DNA from: Desulforhabdus sp. TSK
GTDB lineage: Bacteria > Desulfobacterota > Syntrophobacteria > Syntrophobacterales > Syntrophobacteraceae
Assembly: GCF_022836495.1 (NCBI RefSeq)
Contig: NZ_BQXM01000023.1
Coordinates: 1-64,000, forward strand
Length of the DNA stretch: 64,000 bases
Direction: 5' to 3'
The notes beneath the pieces were generated by a model. It did not search any database. It saw only the letters and a program-made list of their open reading frames with translations, and had not been told where the DNA came from. This document shows positions 10,028-18,243 of this stretch, piece by piece. Numbering within the stretch: the first letter of the stretch is position 1; every line of letters starts with the position of its first letter. A program made the translations under genes and the position numbers.

Positions 10028-10339
10028 GATGGTCTCCTTCTGGTTGTGACCTCCACTTCCCTTCAGCCCGCCCTGCACACTCAGGGTGGGGCACCAAAAG
10101 GTTTGAGAAGTGTGCGGTTTGAGTAAATCGGACCCTTCTAACATGTTTGCTCAAAAGGAGGCAATAGAAAAAGGAGCCGGATTCATGATGGCGGACGGTC
10201 CTCGTGACAAGCCATATGGACAGGCAGTAGATGACGTCTTATAAAGTTGCAATGAGTTGGATGCAAACCGCGGGGATCATCGGGCCGAGGGGCTTGAACC
10301 GCAGGGAGCGCAATAAGTCGCCTGCCAAAGGAGGGTATC
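10028..10339. other. Intergenic region between divergent rpsB and ferritin-like gene
   Basis: This 312-bp gap must hold the promoters of both rpsB (leftward) and the gene at 10340 (rightward). I see no strong hairpin, repeat or clear consensus promoter. A ribosome site (AAAGGAGGG) precedes 10340. Confidence 0.5.
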
Positions 10340-10885
10340 ATGAGCACTACTGCATCGGCATCTCTAGACATGTTTTGTACCGCAGTGGAAATGAAAGAGA
10401 AGAAGAAGGCGCTGTATCTGGATGCCATGAAATCATGCCCTGATCAGGTGGGCATCGAAACCTTTCGCATGCTCGCTTCGGCGGAGGACGAGCATCTGAA
10501 CAGCCTGCAAAGTCACTATGAAGAGCTCAAGAAGGGCAAGTTCGACCCGGCGGCGTGCCGCTTTCATCCATTCGAAAGCACCGACAAGAAGGCGCTTCTC
10601 CGGAAAGTCGCCAGGGAGCACGGCAAGCTTCCCAAGGCTTGCCTGGATGACGTGGTGGCCATCGAAATGGGAATGAAGCTCGAGAATGCCAGCATCGCCT
10701 TCTTTGAAAACGAGCTGAAGAGGGCGACGGATCCTGACGAGCGTGCCCTGCTGGAGGGTATGATCGCCGAAGAGAGAGAGCACTATGTCATTCTCGCCGA
10801 TCTGGAGCTTTATTATGTGGATACCGAAAGCTGGATGATGGAAAAGGGGGGCTGGAGACTGGACGGAGCGGGGGGAGTCGCCTGA
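10340..10885 (+). CDS. Ferritin-like (rubrerythrin-type) diiron domain protein
   Basis: A 181-residue, largely helical protein. Four helices carry the spaced carboxylate and His residues of ferritin-like diiron proteins: EKKKALY, AEDEHLNSL, EMGMKLENAS and AEEREHYVIL. There is no rubredoxin domain, unlike the rubrerythrin at 44628. Such proteins are usually peroxidases or oxygen-protection proteins of anaerobes, but the exact reaction cannot be read here. A good ribosome site precedes the start and the gene appears monocistronic. Confidence 0.8.
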   Translation: MSTTASASLDMFCTAVEMKEKKKALYLDAMKSCPDQVGIETFRMLASAEDEHLNSLQSHYEELKKGKFDPAACRFHPFESTDKKALLRKVAREHGKLPKACLDDVVAIEMGMKLENASIAFFENELKRATDPDERALLEGMIAEEREHYVILADLELYYVDTESWMMEKGGWRLDGAGGVA

Positions 10886-11144
10886 TCCCTCCATTCTTTG
10901 ATGGCACGTTCCATAAATTATATTGAACATTTGATCACAAGAATGGTATTGTGAAAAACAAATGAACCCCATGCGAAGCGTATAGGACGGTTTTTGCGCG
11001 TTTGGAATGAGTCCGGTCACGCCGGGGTGATTGCCCCCTGAGAGAACTGCCTGAATGAGGGGGGCGTGCGAGCAGCGTACGACCTCCCGGTGATAGCGCG
11101 ATGATACAGGAACTCTGAATTGTCAACTTTACGGAGGTAGCGAA

Positions 11145-11333
11145 ATGGCCAAGAAAGAAAGGCATATAGTGAGGGGGGAATGCCCCCACTGTGCGTGCGG
11201 CGACGTTTCTTTCATCCCGTCGGAGACCATGAAGGAAAAATACATTGGCCCCGACAACGAGGTTGAAATCCTTTGTCCTACCTGTGGTACGAAGCATAAG
11301 GGCAAGCTCGTGATCGAAGAAGAGAAATCCTGA
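11145..11333 (+). CDS. Small zinc-ribbon protein
   Basis: A 62-residue protein with GECPHCACGD and LCPTCGTKHKG, two cysteine pairs spaced like a zinc ribbon. ACGGAGGT lies eight bases before the ATG. No domain besides the ribbon is seen and no function can be assigned. It stands about 190 bp before another small ribbon protein (11523-11726). Confidence 0.65.
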   Translation: MAKKERHIVRGECPHCACGDVSFIPSETMKEKYIGPDNEVEILCPTCGTKHKGKLVIEEEKS

Positions 11334-11522
11334 GTCATATACAGCGGATCGAAAGCTTTAATGAAAAGGGCTGCAGCCCCCGGGATGCGTGGCCATCTCT
11401 TCTGCAGGGAGCAGGAGGGACGGGGCGTGGGGTTGCCGAACCGGGGACGCCGCCCTCTTCTATAATGGAAGTGTACCGGAGTGCACTTGAACTGAGACAA
11501 ACTATCATCGACGGAGGAAATC

Positions 11523-11726
11523 ATGGCCAATACACCTGCACATTGCCCTGGCATGGAAAGATTCAAGACGTTGAGCTCTTTTGTGTGTAAGTGCCCTAAC
11601 TGCGGTAAAGAAAAAGAAATTTTTTCGGATGAATTCGATAAACCCCATATCTGTTCGGGTTGCAAGCAAGAGATCGACTTCACCAAGTGCACCATCGAAA
11701 CAACGGGGGGAAGTGCTACTCCCTGA
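11523..11726 (+). CDS. Small zinc-ribbon protein
   Basis: A 67-residue protein with CKCPNCGKEKEIF and HICSGCKQEIDF cysteine pairs, consistent with one zinc ribbon. GACGGAGGAAATC provides the ribosome site. The sequence is not closely similar to the ribbon protein at 11145 outside the cysteines. Function unknown. Confidence 0.65.
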   Translation: MANTPAHCPGMERFKTLSSFVCKCPNCGKEKEIFSDEFDKPHICSGCKQEIDFTKCTIETTGGSATP

Positions 11727-11880
11727 CCGTCAGCGGTGTTGAAGGTTCACATCGCTGGATCCCCGCTTCATTCTTCTTCCTGAACTGAAACGACCTGAGG
11801 GGGGGAGGAGCTTCCGTCTCCTGCCCCTTCATCCACCCCGAGGCTTCCACCAAGACAATTTAAATGAGGGGAGTACACTT

Positions 11881-13941
11881 ATGCCCAACCGTCTCAGTCG
11901 GGAAAAGAGTCCCTATTTGTTGCAGCACGCTGATAATCCCGTGGACTGGTATCCTTGGGGGGAAGAGGCTTTTGCAAAGGCCAGGGAGGAAGACAAGCCC
12001 ATTTTTCTTTCGGTCGGCTATGCCACCTGCCACTGGTGTCACGTGATGGCGCACGAATCTTTCGAAGATGCGGAAGTCGCCAGGCTTCTCAATGAGCACC
12101 TCGTCTGCATCAAGGTGGACCGGGAAGAGCGCCCGGATGTGGACCAGATCTACATGACCGTCTGCCAGGCCCTCACGGGAAGCGGAGGATGGCCCCTCTC
12201 CGTCTTCATGACCCCCGAGAAAAAACCCTTTTTCGCCGGGACCTATTTCCCCAAATCGGGCCGCATGGGCATGGCGGGCTTCACGGATATCATTTCACAA
12301 ATCGCCGAACTGTGGCGCGTCAATCGGGAACGGCTTCTCAATGCGGGCGAGCAGATCACCCATGCCATCCAGCCCAAAAAGCCGGACGGCGCGGGGCGCG
12401 TCTTGGGACCCGAGGCACTGGAAGGCGCTCACCGGCATTTCAGCCGATCTTTCGATCTCACATGGGGCGGATTCGGCGGGGCACCCAAATTCCCCACGCC
12501 CCATCATCTCACCTTCCTCCTGCGCCGGCACCGCAAGGAGCCTCAGTCGGACGCCCTCGCCATGGTGGAAAAAACGCTCGACGCCATGCGGGCGGGGGGG
12601 ATTTTCGACCAGGTGGGCTTCGGGTTCCATCGCTATTCCGTCGATGAAAAGTGGCTGGTGCCCCACTTCGAGAAAATGCTCTATGACCAGGCGCTCCTGG
12701 CCATGGCCTATACGGAGGCGTTTCAGGCCACCGGCAAGGTGAAATACGCCCAGGCGGCACGCGAGATTTTTACTTACGTGCTTCGAGACATGATGGACGC
12801 CTCGGGGGGATTTTTTTCCGCCGAAGATGCCGACAGCGAGGGCAAAGAGGGGCTCTTCTATGTGTGGACGCCCGAGCAGGTGAAAGAGGTCCTGGGGGCC
12901 GAGCGGGGGGATATCTTCTGCCGCTTTTGCGATATTACCCCGAACGGAAATTTTGAGGACAAGACGAGCATCCCGCACGTCACGCGTTCCCTGGAGAGCA
13001 TGGCCCCTCAGTTCGGCATGAGCGCCGCCGAACTGGCGGAGCTTCTCGAACAATGCAGGCAACAGCTTTTCGCCGCGCGCGAACATCGAGTCCATCCACT
13101 CAAGGACGACAAGGTTCTCACTTCCTGGAACGGGCTCATGATCGCCGCACTGGCCAAGGGTTACCAGGCACTGGGCGAGCCCGCCTATCTTCGGGCTGGC
13201 GCAGCCGCCGCGGACTTCATCCTGAGCACGCTGCGGCTGGAAGGGGGGCGGCTTTATCGGCGCTATCGCCACGGCGAAGTTGCCCATCGCGGCTATGCCG
13301 ACGACCATGCGTTCCTGGTGTGGGGCCTGCTGGAGCTCTACGAAGCCTCCCTGGAGCTGCGCTACTTTCAGGAGGCCCTGAAGGTGCACCGGCAGATGAT
13401 GGACCTTTTCTGGGACAGGGACGGAGGGGGGTTTTTCTATACGGCCGAAGACAATGAGGCCCTCATCGTTCGGGACAAGGACCTCTATGACGGGGCTCTA
13501 CCCTCCAGCAATTCCGTTGGGCTGCTCAACCTGCTGCGCTTGTCGCGCATGACAGGGAATACCGAGTGGGAAGAAAGAGCCCAGGACCTGCTGAAAAGAT
13601 TTTCCGAAATGGTGGGGGATTTCCCCGCCGGCTACACCCAGTTTCTCAATGCCCTGGATTTTGCCCTGGGGCCGGCGCGCGAAATCGTCATTGCGGGAAA
13701 TCCCGAAGATGCCGCCACACAGGAAATGCTGCGCGCCGTGCATGGCCGGTTCCTGCCCAACCGTGTCCTGATGCTCTGCCCCCAGGAGGACGGTGCGGCG
13801 CGGGAGCTCGCCGCCCTGGCGCCCTTCGTGGAACCTCTGCGCGCCGTGGACGGAAAGCCCACGGCCTACGTGTGTGAAAATTATGCGTGCAGCCGGCCCG
13901 TGACGGACGTGGACGCACTGAAGGCCATCCTGGCGCATTAG
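11881..13941 (+). CDS. Thioredoxin-domain protein of the YyaL/DUF255 (SSP411-like) family
   Basis: A 686-residue protein. The start [19 protein letters not shown] and the thioredoxin-like CHWC motif at residues 50-53 are the family hallmark; the remainder is an alpha/alpha-barrel region like that of sugar epimerases ([23 protein letters not shown]). The family is widespread but its reaction is not established. The start is the ATG at 11881, preceded by GAGGGGAG. The gene is complete and matches the family's usual length. Confidence 0.88.
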   Translation: MPNRLSREKSPYLLQHADNPVDWYPWGEEAFAKAREEDKPIFLSVGYATCHWCHVMAHESFEDAEVARLLNEHLVCIKVDREERPDVDQIYMTVCQALTGSGGWPLSVFMTPEKKPFFAGTYFPKSGRMGMAGFTDIISQIAELWRVNRERLLNAGEQITHAIQPKKPDGAGRVLGPEALEGAHRHFSRSFDLTWGGFGGAPKFPTPHHLTFLLRRHRKEPQSDALAMVEKTLDAMRAGGIFDQVGFGFHRYSVDEKWLVPHFEKMLYDQALLAMAYTEAFQATGKVKYAQAAREIFTYVLRDMMDASGGFFSAEDADSEGKEGLFYVWTPEQVKEVLGAERGDIFCRFCDITPNGNFEDKTSIPHVTRSLESMAPQFGMSAAELAELLEQCRQQLFAAREHRVHPLKDDKVLTSWNGLMIAALAKGYQALGEPAYLRAGAAAADFILSTLRLEGGRLYRRYRHGEVAHRGYADDHAFLVWGLLELYEASLELRYFQEALKVHRQMMDLFWDRDGGGFFYTAEDNEALIVRDKDLYDGALPSSNSVGLLNLLRLSRMTGNTEWEERAQDLLKRFSEMVGDFPAGYTQFLNALDFALGPAREIVIAGNPEDAATQEMLRAVHGRFLPNRVLMLCPQEDGAARELAALAPFVEPLRAVDGKPTAYVCENYACSRPVTDVDALKAILAH

Positions 13942-13961
13942 CTCAGTTCTGAAGCACCCTT

Positions 13962-14234
13962 TTGGGGCTCATCCCGAATGGCGTGATTTTCGGCCTTGGC
14001 GGCATCTTTATGGCGGGATTATGGCTTGGGTCTATATTATGGCGGGATTCTGGCGCTAAAAAGCAGTTGGAAACGATTTGGGCGGAAGCCCTTCATGCCG
14101 TTCGGAAAAGAATAAAATTCAATGAAAATAGCAAGATAAATATTTATTCGTCTCTGGCTTTGGAGGTTGGCATCATTGTTGCTCTAATAGTCAGCCATCA
14201 GATGAAAAAAACTCTTTCCTCCTCTAAAAGCTAA
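13962..14234 (+). CDS. Hypothetical small membrane protein
   Basis: An open frame of up to 90 codons from a TTG at 13962. It predicts two hydrophobic segments (about residues 6-26 and 66-80) around a basic middle, so a small membrane protein is plausible. The start is uncertain: GTG and ATG codons follow within 17 residues and none has a clear ribosome site. The stop codon lies inside the stem of the terminator at 14226-14262, which supports a transcribed gene. No family recognised. Confidence 0.4.
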   Translation: MGLIPNGVIFGLGGIFMAGLWLGSILWRDSGAKKQLETIWAEALHAVRKRIKFNENSKINIYSSLALEVGIIVALIVSHQMKKTLSSSKS

Positions 14235-14266
14235 CCGGTTCTAGCCCCTCCGGTTAGCTTTTTTTT
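14226..14266 (+). terminator. Rho-independent terminator overlapping a stop codon
   Basis: AAAAGCTAACCGG (14226-14238) pairs perfectly with CCGGTTAGCTTTT (14250-14262), followed by more T residues to 14266. The TAA stop of the gene at 13962-14234 is in the left arm. Because both ends are A/T-rich it may also work for leftward transcription. Confidence 0.9.
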
Positions 14267-14357
14267 ATCCCTTTTTCTCTGAACCCACTTTGTCGCAAGA
14301 ATATTTATCAGCGTCATCAGCGCCCGTCTGCGTCCTCAGCGTCCCTCCGACACTCCA

Positions 14358-15302
14358 TCACTTCTCATCCGCCACGAGGCATTTGGTCCCGTCAGGTTCT
14401 TCCGTGACGCGAAAGCCGAAGATGGGCAGCATTTCCACGAAGCTCCTTCCCAGGATGAGGTCCAGGGTGTCTTCGGGGATATTCATCTGCTCGGCGATGA
14501 AATGGCGGAAATGATCTTCGTAGGCCAGGAGCTTCAGCACTTCATCGACGGTTTCACCCCTGGATTCCTCCAAACGCTTGAAGGCGTTCTGGAGCTGTTC
14601 AAAAGAGCAGCGCCGGTCGTGCTCATCCCTCATGTCCAGGAGCACCTGCACGCCGTTCAGGATGTCTCGCCGGGAGAGGTAAGGCTGGCCGGCGAGCTCC
14701 CTGGACTGATTGGCGTCCCAGCAGGCCTGGGCGCGGCACTGCAGAGGCCGGTCGGGGTAGATGGTGCACTGGTCCGTGATGGCGTCGAAAAAGACGCATT
14801 CCTGAGTCCCCTCCTTTTCACGGAACTTGATGCGCTCTTCCTGCAGGAAGACGAGCTTGTCGTCCATGGGGGAGCGGACGGGCTCTCCCAGCCGCAGGGT
14901 GAGGAGCCGGTTCCAGGGGATCCTTTCCTGGCGCAGGATTTCCAGGTCTTCCCGGTGGAGGGTGGGGCCGCTTTTCCGGCAGCATTCGCCGCACTGGACG
15001 CAGGTGGGCAGTACTTCACGGATGACCTGCTCGCTGGATTCCAGGAGCCGCTTCCACGCCGTCAGCCGCTCCGACGGCTCCATCCTGGCCCACCGGTTCT
15101 CGATTTCCTGGTAGGTGATGCTCTGCTCCATCTGGTATCGAACGCGCTTCAAGGGAAGCGCCGTTCCGCTTTCCTTCATGAAGGAATCCAGGAACTCGAT
15201 CCATTTTTTTCGAAGGGTTTCCACGTCCCAGTTGCCCGGGTAGCCCATTGCTTCCACTTGATGCTGTATGGTGTCGGAAGAGGTCATGCGGTGTTTTTTC
15301 AC
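14358..15302 (-). CDS. YkgJ family cysteine-cluster protein
   Basis: A 314-residue protein. The central CVQCGECCRKSGPTLH motif and the later CVFFDAITDQCTIYPDRPLQC are the cysteine pattern of the YkgJ family; the N-terminal 100 residues are helical and family-specific, the C terminus includes a regulatory-looking helical tail. Metal binding is likely, function unknown. It is a paralogue of the gene at 1809-2471 but over 90 residues longer. It is followed (leftward) by the terminator at 14226-14266. Confidence 0.8.
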   Translation of the reverse strand: MKKHRMTSSDTIQHQVEAMGYPGNWDVETLRKKWIEFLDSFMKESGTALPLKRVRYQMEQSITYQEIENRWARMEPSERLTAWKRLLESSEQVIREVLPTCVQCGECCRKSGPTLHREDLEILRQERIPWNRLLTLRLGEPVRSPMDDKLVFLQEERIKFREKEGTQECVFFDAITDQCTIYPDRPLQCRAQACWDANQSRELAGQPYLSRRDILNGVQVLLDMRDEHDRRCSFEQLQNAFKRLEESRGETVDEVLKLLAYEDHFRHFIAEQMNIPEDTLDLILGRSFVEMLPIFGFRVTEEPDGTKCLVADEK

Positions 15303-15447
15303 TCCTTCAGTTTCTTGATATTATTGATCATATAGGGCGTCTGCAGCGTAAGCTTCTGCTTGGGCCAGGAGCCGCAGCACATTCCCTTCCGGACTATATA
15401 GCCCATTGCGGAAGAGAGATACACTATAAACAGGTAGTTTTTGGACG

Positions 15448-15513
15448 CACGCGGAGTCGCGGAGAACGCGGAGAAAACCTGCATGATCTCCACGTCCTCC
15501 GCGACTCCGCGTG
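15448..15513. repeat. 17-bp perfect inverted repeat
   Basis: CACGCGGAGTCGCGGAG (15448-15464) and its exact complement (15497-15513) flank a 32-bp spacer. It sits 12 bp past the end of the gene at 15525 (leftward), where it could stabilise the 3' end of the mRNA; no T-tract follows. The remainder of the 15303-15524 gap shows nothing else. Confidence 0.75.
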
Positions 15514-15524
15514 AGATGAAAAGC

Positions 15525-16382
15525 TCAGTTCCGAACCGTGCGGACGACTTGGCAAGCCAGTTGCTCAACCTGCTCCTCCAGGCTTTGCGCCCGTTCCAGG
15601 GAAACTTTTTCCCATTGGAGCCCCAGGCGCAAAAAATCCCTGAAGTCGTCCTCCAAGGGGAGCCGATGCGTGTAAACCCTGTCGAGGGCGCGGAGCGAAC
15701 TGGCGCTGGGATGATGCACTTCAGGCAGTGCCACAACGCGCTGCCACAGCTCACGGCAGAGACCTTCCAGCGCACCTGTTCCCGGCTCTTCCTCCACAAA
15801 CCGCTCCAGGACGAGTCGGAGCAGATATCGCGACCCCTGGGGCTGCCAGAGGGAATCCAGGAGGAATCCGTGGCGATGCAGGAGCTCCGTTTCCGTCCAC
15901 CCCCGCTCCAGGGCGAGCTTCCGGAGGGGCTCCAGGACGCTTGGACCCCACAGCATGAGGTGAAACAGGGGATTCCCCCGCGGGCTGGAATACAAAAAGG
16001 TGTTGAGGCCCGCTGCCATGGGAAGCCAAAAGTCCTGCCCGGCTTCCGGCAGGAGTGCAAACATCCGGGAAGGCAGGCAGCTTTCGCGCCGGCACTTGTC
16101 GCCGTAGTCGATGAGGGCGCGCAGCTCCTTCCCGCCGTTCTGGAACGGGTGCAGCATGCACCCCGCCCGGCGCCCCTCGGGATCCAGAAAACCCAATCCC
16201 CAGCACGAATACCCCACAATGGGGCGGAAGCGGGGGCCTTCCTCCTGGAGCCGGCGCCGGTTGTCCAGGAGCTCGCGCCTGAGGCTCCGGGCAAAATCCA
16301 GGGGATCGTAATGAGCCGGCCGAATGGGCGGGCAGCAGCCGAAGCAGGCGAGCCGGGGGGTGGGTGCGCAGAGGGTTTTCAT
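15525..16382 (-). CDS. Hypothetical cysteine-rich protein
   Basis: About 285 residues from the ATG at 16382. The N terminus CAPTPRLACFGCCPP and a central YSCWGLGFLDPEGRRAGCM, followed by CRRESC, make a cysteine pattern that recalls YkgJ-type clusters without matching them exactly. The C-terminal half is rich in Leu and Arg helices. I do not recognise the family. A perfect TATAAT lies 11 bp before the ATG, so the mRNA may be nearly leaderless. Confidence 0.6.
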   Translation of the reverse strand: MKTLCAPTPRLACFGCCPPIRPAHYDPLDFARSLRRELLDNRRRLQEEGPRFRPIVGYSCWGLGFLDPEGRRAGCMLHPFQNGGKELRALIDYGDKCRRESCLPSRMFALLPEAGQDFWLPMAAGLNTFLYSSPRGNPLFHLMLWGPSVLEPLRKLALERGWTETELLHRHGFLLDSLWQPQGSRYLLRLVLERFVEEEPGTGALEGLCRELWQRVVALPEVHHPSASSLRALDRVYTHRLPLEDDFRDFLRLGLQWEKVSLERAQSLEEQVEQLACQVVRTVRN

Positions 16383-16392
16383 GGTGGAGAGT

Positions 16393-16422
16393 ATTATAGC
16401 GGTTGGACGGGCCAAGAGTCAC
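16393..16422 (-). promoter_or_regulatory. Putative sigma-70 promoter close to a start codon
   Basis: On the minus strand, TATAAT (16398-16393) is preceded after 18 bp by GTGACT (16422-16417, four of six consensus bases). Transcription would begin only a few bases before the ATG at 16382, and no Shine-Dalgarno sequence is seen in the interval. Confidence 0.4.
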
Positions 16423-16642
16423 GTACGAGTTGCCCTGGAAAATGGACTTCGGCCTCCTTCGTTGCCTTCATGCAGGTCGTATGCACCTTCCGTCATTTCA
16501 CGTCTCCTTTTGGGCAATTGACTCTGTCCACGCCCTTTGTTATTGTTCGAACGCTCTTTTGAGAAATGCGATTCATCCGCGTCCTTCGGGGCACGCCCAT
16601 CGTCATTACCGCAGGCTTCTTGGCAAAACGAGGAGATTCAAA

Positions 16643-16900
16643 ATGCCCATCTACGAATTTCGCTGTACCGCGTGTGGAAATATTCAGGAAATCATCGTCA
16701 CCAGCAGCTCCGAGGAAGTGGAGATGAAATGCAGGGAATGCCAGTGCGAGGATCTTGAGCGCGTCCTCAGCCGCGTCAGCTATGCCATGGGGGATTCCGG
16801 ATCGTCCAGGGCTCAGGCTGCCGGGCCTTCCTGCACCACCAGGAGCTGTGGGTCGGGCAACAGCTGCTCCACCATCGAACTGCCGGGATACAGCAGGTAG
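16643..16900 (+). CDS. FmdB family zinc-ribbon protein
   Basis: An 85-residue protein starting MPIYEFRCTACG, the FmdB signature, with the second cysteine pair CRECQCED and a Ser/Cys-rich tail containing CTTRSCGSGNSC. The family is a putative regulatory or metal-binding ribbon. The ATG at 16643 has AGGAG seven bases upstream; the open frame further 5' is out of family. Confidence 0.88.
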   Translation: MPIYEFRCTACGNIQEIIVTSSSEEVEMKCRECQCEDLERVLSRVSYAMGDSGSSRAQAAGPSCTTRSCGSGNSCSTIELPGYSR

Positions 16901-17075
16901 TCGCACCGGAAAGCTCCCTCCCGGGGCTTACCCGGCCTCCAGCCAGAGATCGCCCAGGTCGATTTCTATGTCCTGAAAATCGTGCGTTTTGTGGTTCAGA
17001 ATCAGAAAGAGGTTCATCCAATCCCTGAAAGCCCTCCTGGTGAGGAAAACCCTCTGCCCCCCTGCTTCAGCAAAG

Positions 17076-17402
17076 TCATGCATGGAGCAGTCTGCGTTCC
17101 AGCAGGCTCTGCATGTTGCGGCGGCCGTCGGCAATGAGGTAGATATGGACACAGTCTTTCACGAAGCGGTAAATGATCCGGTAGGGTTTAAAAAAGATCT
17201 CTCTGTATTCTCGAATGCCTACTGAAGAAAGTTCGTAGGGGTAGCATCCCCGTTCCGGATATTCCGAAAAACTGGCAATGGCCTTCTCTATTCGGTCGAG
17301 GATGTATTCGGCTTTTTGCCAACCATCTTGCCGTGCAATATGGAGGTAGAGCTCCTCGAGATCCTGAGCCGCATCGTCAGTGAGGAGAACCGTGAACGCC
17401 AT
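17076..17402 (-). CDS. RelE/ParE family toxin
   Basis: A 108-residue protein with the ParE/RelE layout: N-terminal TDDAAQDLEELYLHIA helix, PERGCYPYELSSVGIREYREIF and the C-terminal strand YRIIYRFVKDCVHIYLIADGRRNM. Such toxins cleave ribosome-bound mRNA or, in the ParE branch, poison gyrase; which one is not decidable. Its ATG overlaps the stop of the Phd-type antitoxin by four bases (ATGA), so the two are translationally coupled. First TA pair at the left edge of the island. Confidence 0.85.
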   Translation of the reverse strand: MAFTVLLTDDAAQDLEELYLHIARQDGWQKAEYILDRIEKAIASFSEYPERGCYPYELSSVGIREYREIFFKPYRIIYRFVKDCVHIYLIADGRRNMQSLLERRLLHA

Positions 17403-17677
17403 CAGCCATCATCCCGCATTTTTCTCAAACGGTCGATCACAACTGAAGCCGGCTGCACTCTGCTTTCGTCAATCTGCTTGTTCCCAAGAGCAAGAATTTT
17501 CAGCAATGCAAGCGTTTCCTGGGTTTCTTCGTAGCTTCTCAAGTCCTGTATTACGGCTTTCCCTTCACCATTTTGAGTGATGATAAGCGGATTGCGCTCT
17601 TCCTCGAGAGTCTTGAGGACCTCCGCTGCGTGAGCCTTGAGATAACTGATGGGTTTGATCCGTGTGGACAATTTCAT
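17402..17677 (-). CDS. Phd/YefM family antitoxin
   Basis: 91 residues from the ATG at 17677, which has GGGGGAGAG before it. RIKPISYLKAHAAEVLKTL followed by PLIITQNGEGKAVIQDLRSYEE is the classical Phd/YefM DNA-binding N-terminal domain; the C-terminal tail is the toxin-binding segment. It is transcribed before the RelE-like gene and probably represses the operon with it. Confidence 0.88.
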   Translation of the reverse strand: MKLSTRIKPISYLKAHAAEVLKTLEEERNPLIITQNGEGKAVIQDLRSYEETQETLALLKILALGNKQIDESRVQPASVVIDRLRKMRDDG

Positions 17678-17805
17678 CACTCTCCCCCTTTTCTTGGTCT
17701 GAATATAGTCCTTATTCAGTTCAATCGTCAACCGTTGAATGAAGGCTGTGTCCATCGACTTGCATGCGCAGGATTGAGAGGAAGGTATTTTGCAGGAGGT
17801 GCACT

Positions 17806-18144
17806 ATGACAACGGGAGCAAAAAAGACTAGCCGGTTGTCTCAAGCCATGCTTGAGACAGCTCGGGATATGCGAAGCATCGGCCTCTTGGACGAGGCGGG
17901 GTATGATAAAATTACCATCCGCCATCTCGGTGTGAAGGATAGGCCGGACCTTGAGCCTTTGAATGGTGAGGAGATCCGGGCAGTGCGTGAGCGGGCGAAG
18001 ATGAGCCAGGCGGTATTTGCCCACTACCTGAACTTGACTGCCGGCTACGTGTCCCAATTGGAGCGTGGGGTGAAGCGCCCGAAAGGCGCGGCGCTTGTAT
18101 TGCTGGATGTGATCCGCCGCAAGGGCATTGAAGCCATTCTTTAG
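17806..18144 (+). CDS. HTH antitoxin/regulator, NadS/HigA-like, without adjacent toxin
   Basis: 112 residues from the ATG at 17806, with CAGGAGGT upstream. The C-terminal half NGEEIRAVRERAKMSQAVFA followed by LNLTAGYVSQLERGVKRPKG is a Cro/C1-type helix-turn-helix typical of antitoxins placed after RelE-type toxins. Here the gene upstream is a divergent Phd antitoxin, and no toxin frame is found on either side, so this looks like an orphan antitoxin left after toxin loss. Confidence 0.82.
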   Translation: MTTGAKKTSRLSQAMLETARDMRSIGLLDEAGYDKITIRHLGVKDRPDLEPLNGEEIRAVRERAKMSQAVFAHYLNLTAGYVSQLERGVKRPKGAALVLLDVIRRKGIEAIL

Positions 18145-18215
18145 AAGCTTTTGCACTGTCCCTTTGCCGTCCGTTGAATCGACAGCACTGGATCAACCTG
18201 GCAGAGTTTGACAAA

Positions 18216-18234
18216 TTTACCATTCCCTGGTAAA
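18216..18234. promoter_or_regulatory. Palindrome before the DUF4143 ATPase gene
   Basis: TTTACCA (18216-18222) and TGGTAAA (18228-18234) form a 7-bp palindrome with a 5-bp spacer, ten bases before the ATG at 18244. Position and symmetry suit an operator; the binding protein is unknown. Confidence 0.35.
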
Positions 18235-18243
18235 TATCTCACC

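Noticed and set aside
13930-13965. GCGCATTAGCTCAGTT, which looks like the D-arm of a tRNA
   Set aside because: No acceptor stem, anticodon arm or T-arm can be drawn around it. No tRNA or rRNA gene was found anywhere in the window.
16928-17152. A 74-codon minus-strand frame ending DIEIDLGDLWLEAG, slightly like the Uma2 C terminus
   Set aside because: Only the last ten residues resemble Uma2 (LDLSDLWLG), most of the frame overlaps relE, and there is no ribosome site. Too weak to call a remnant.
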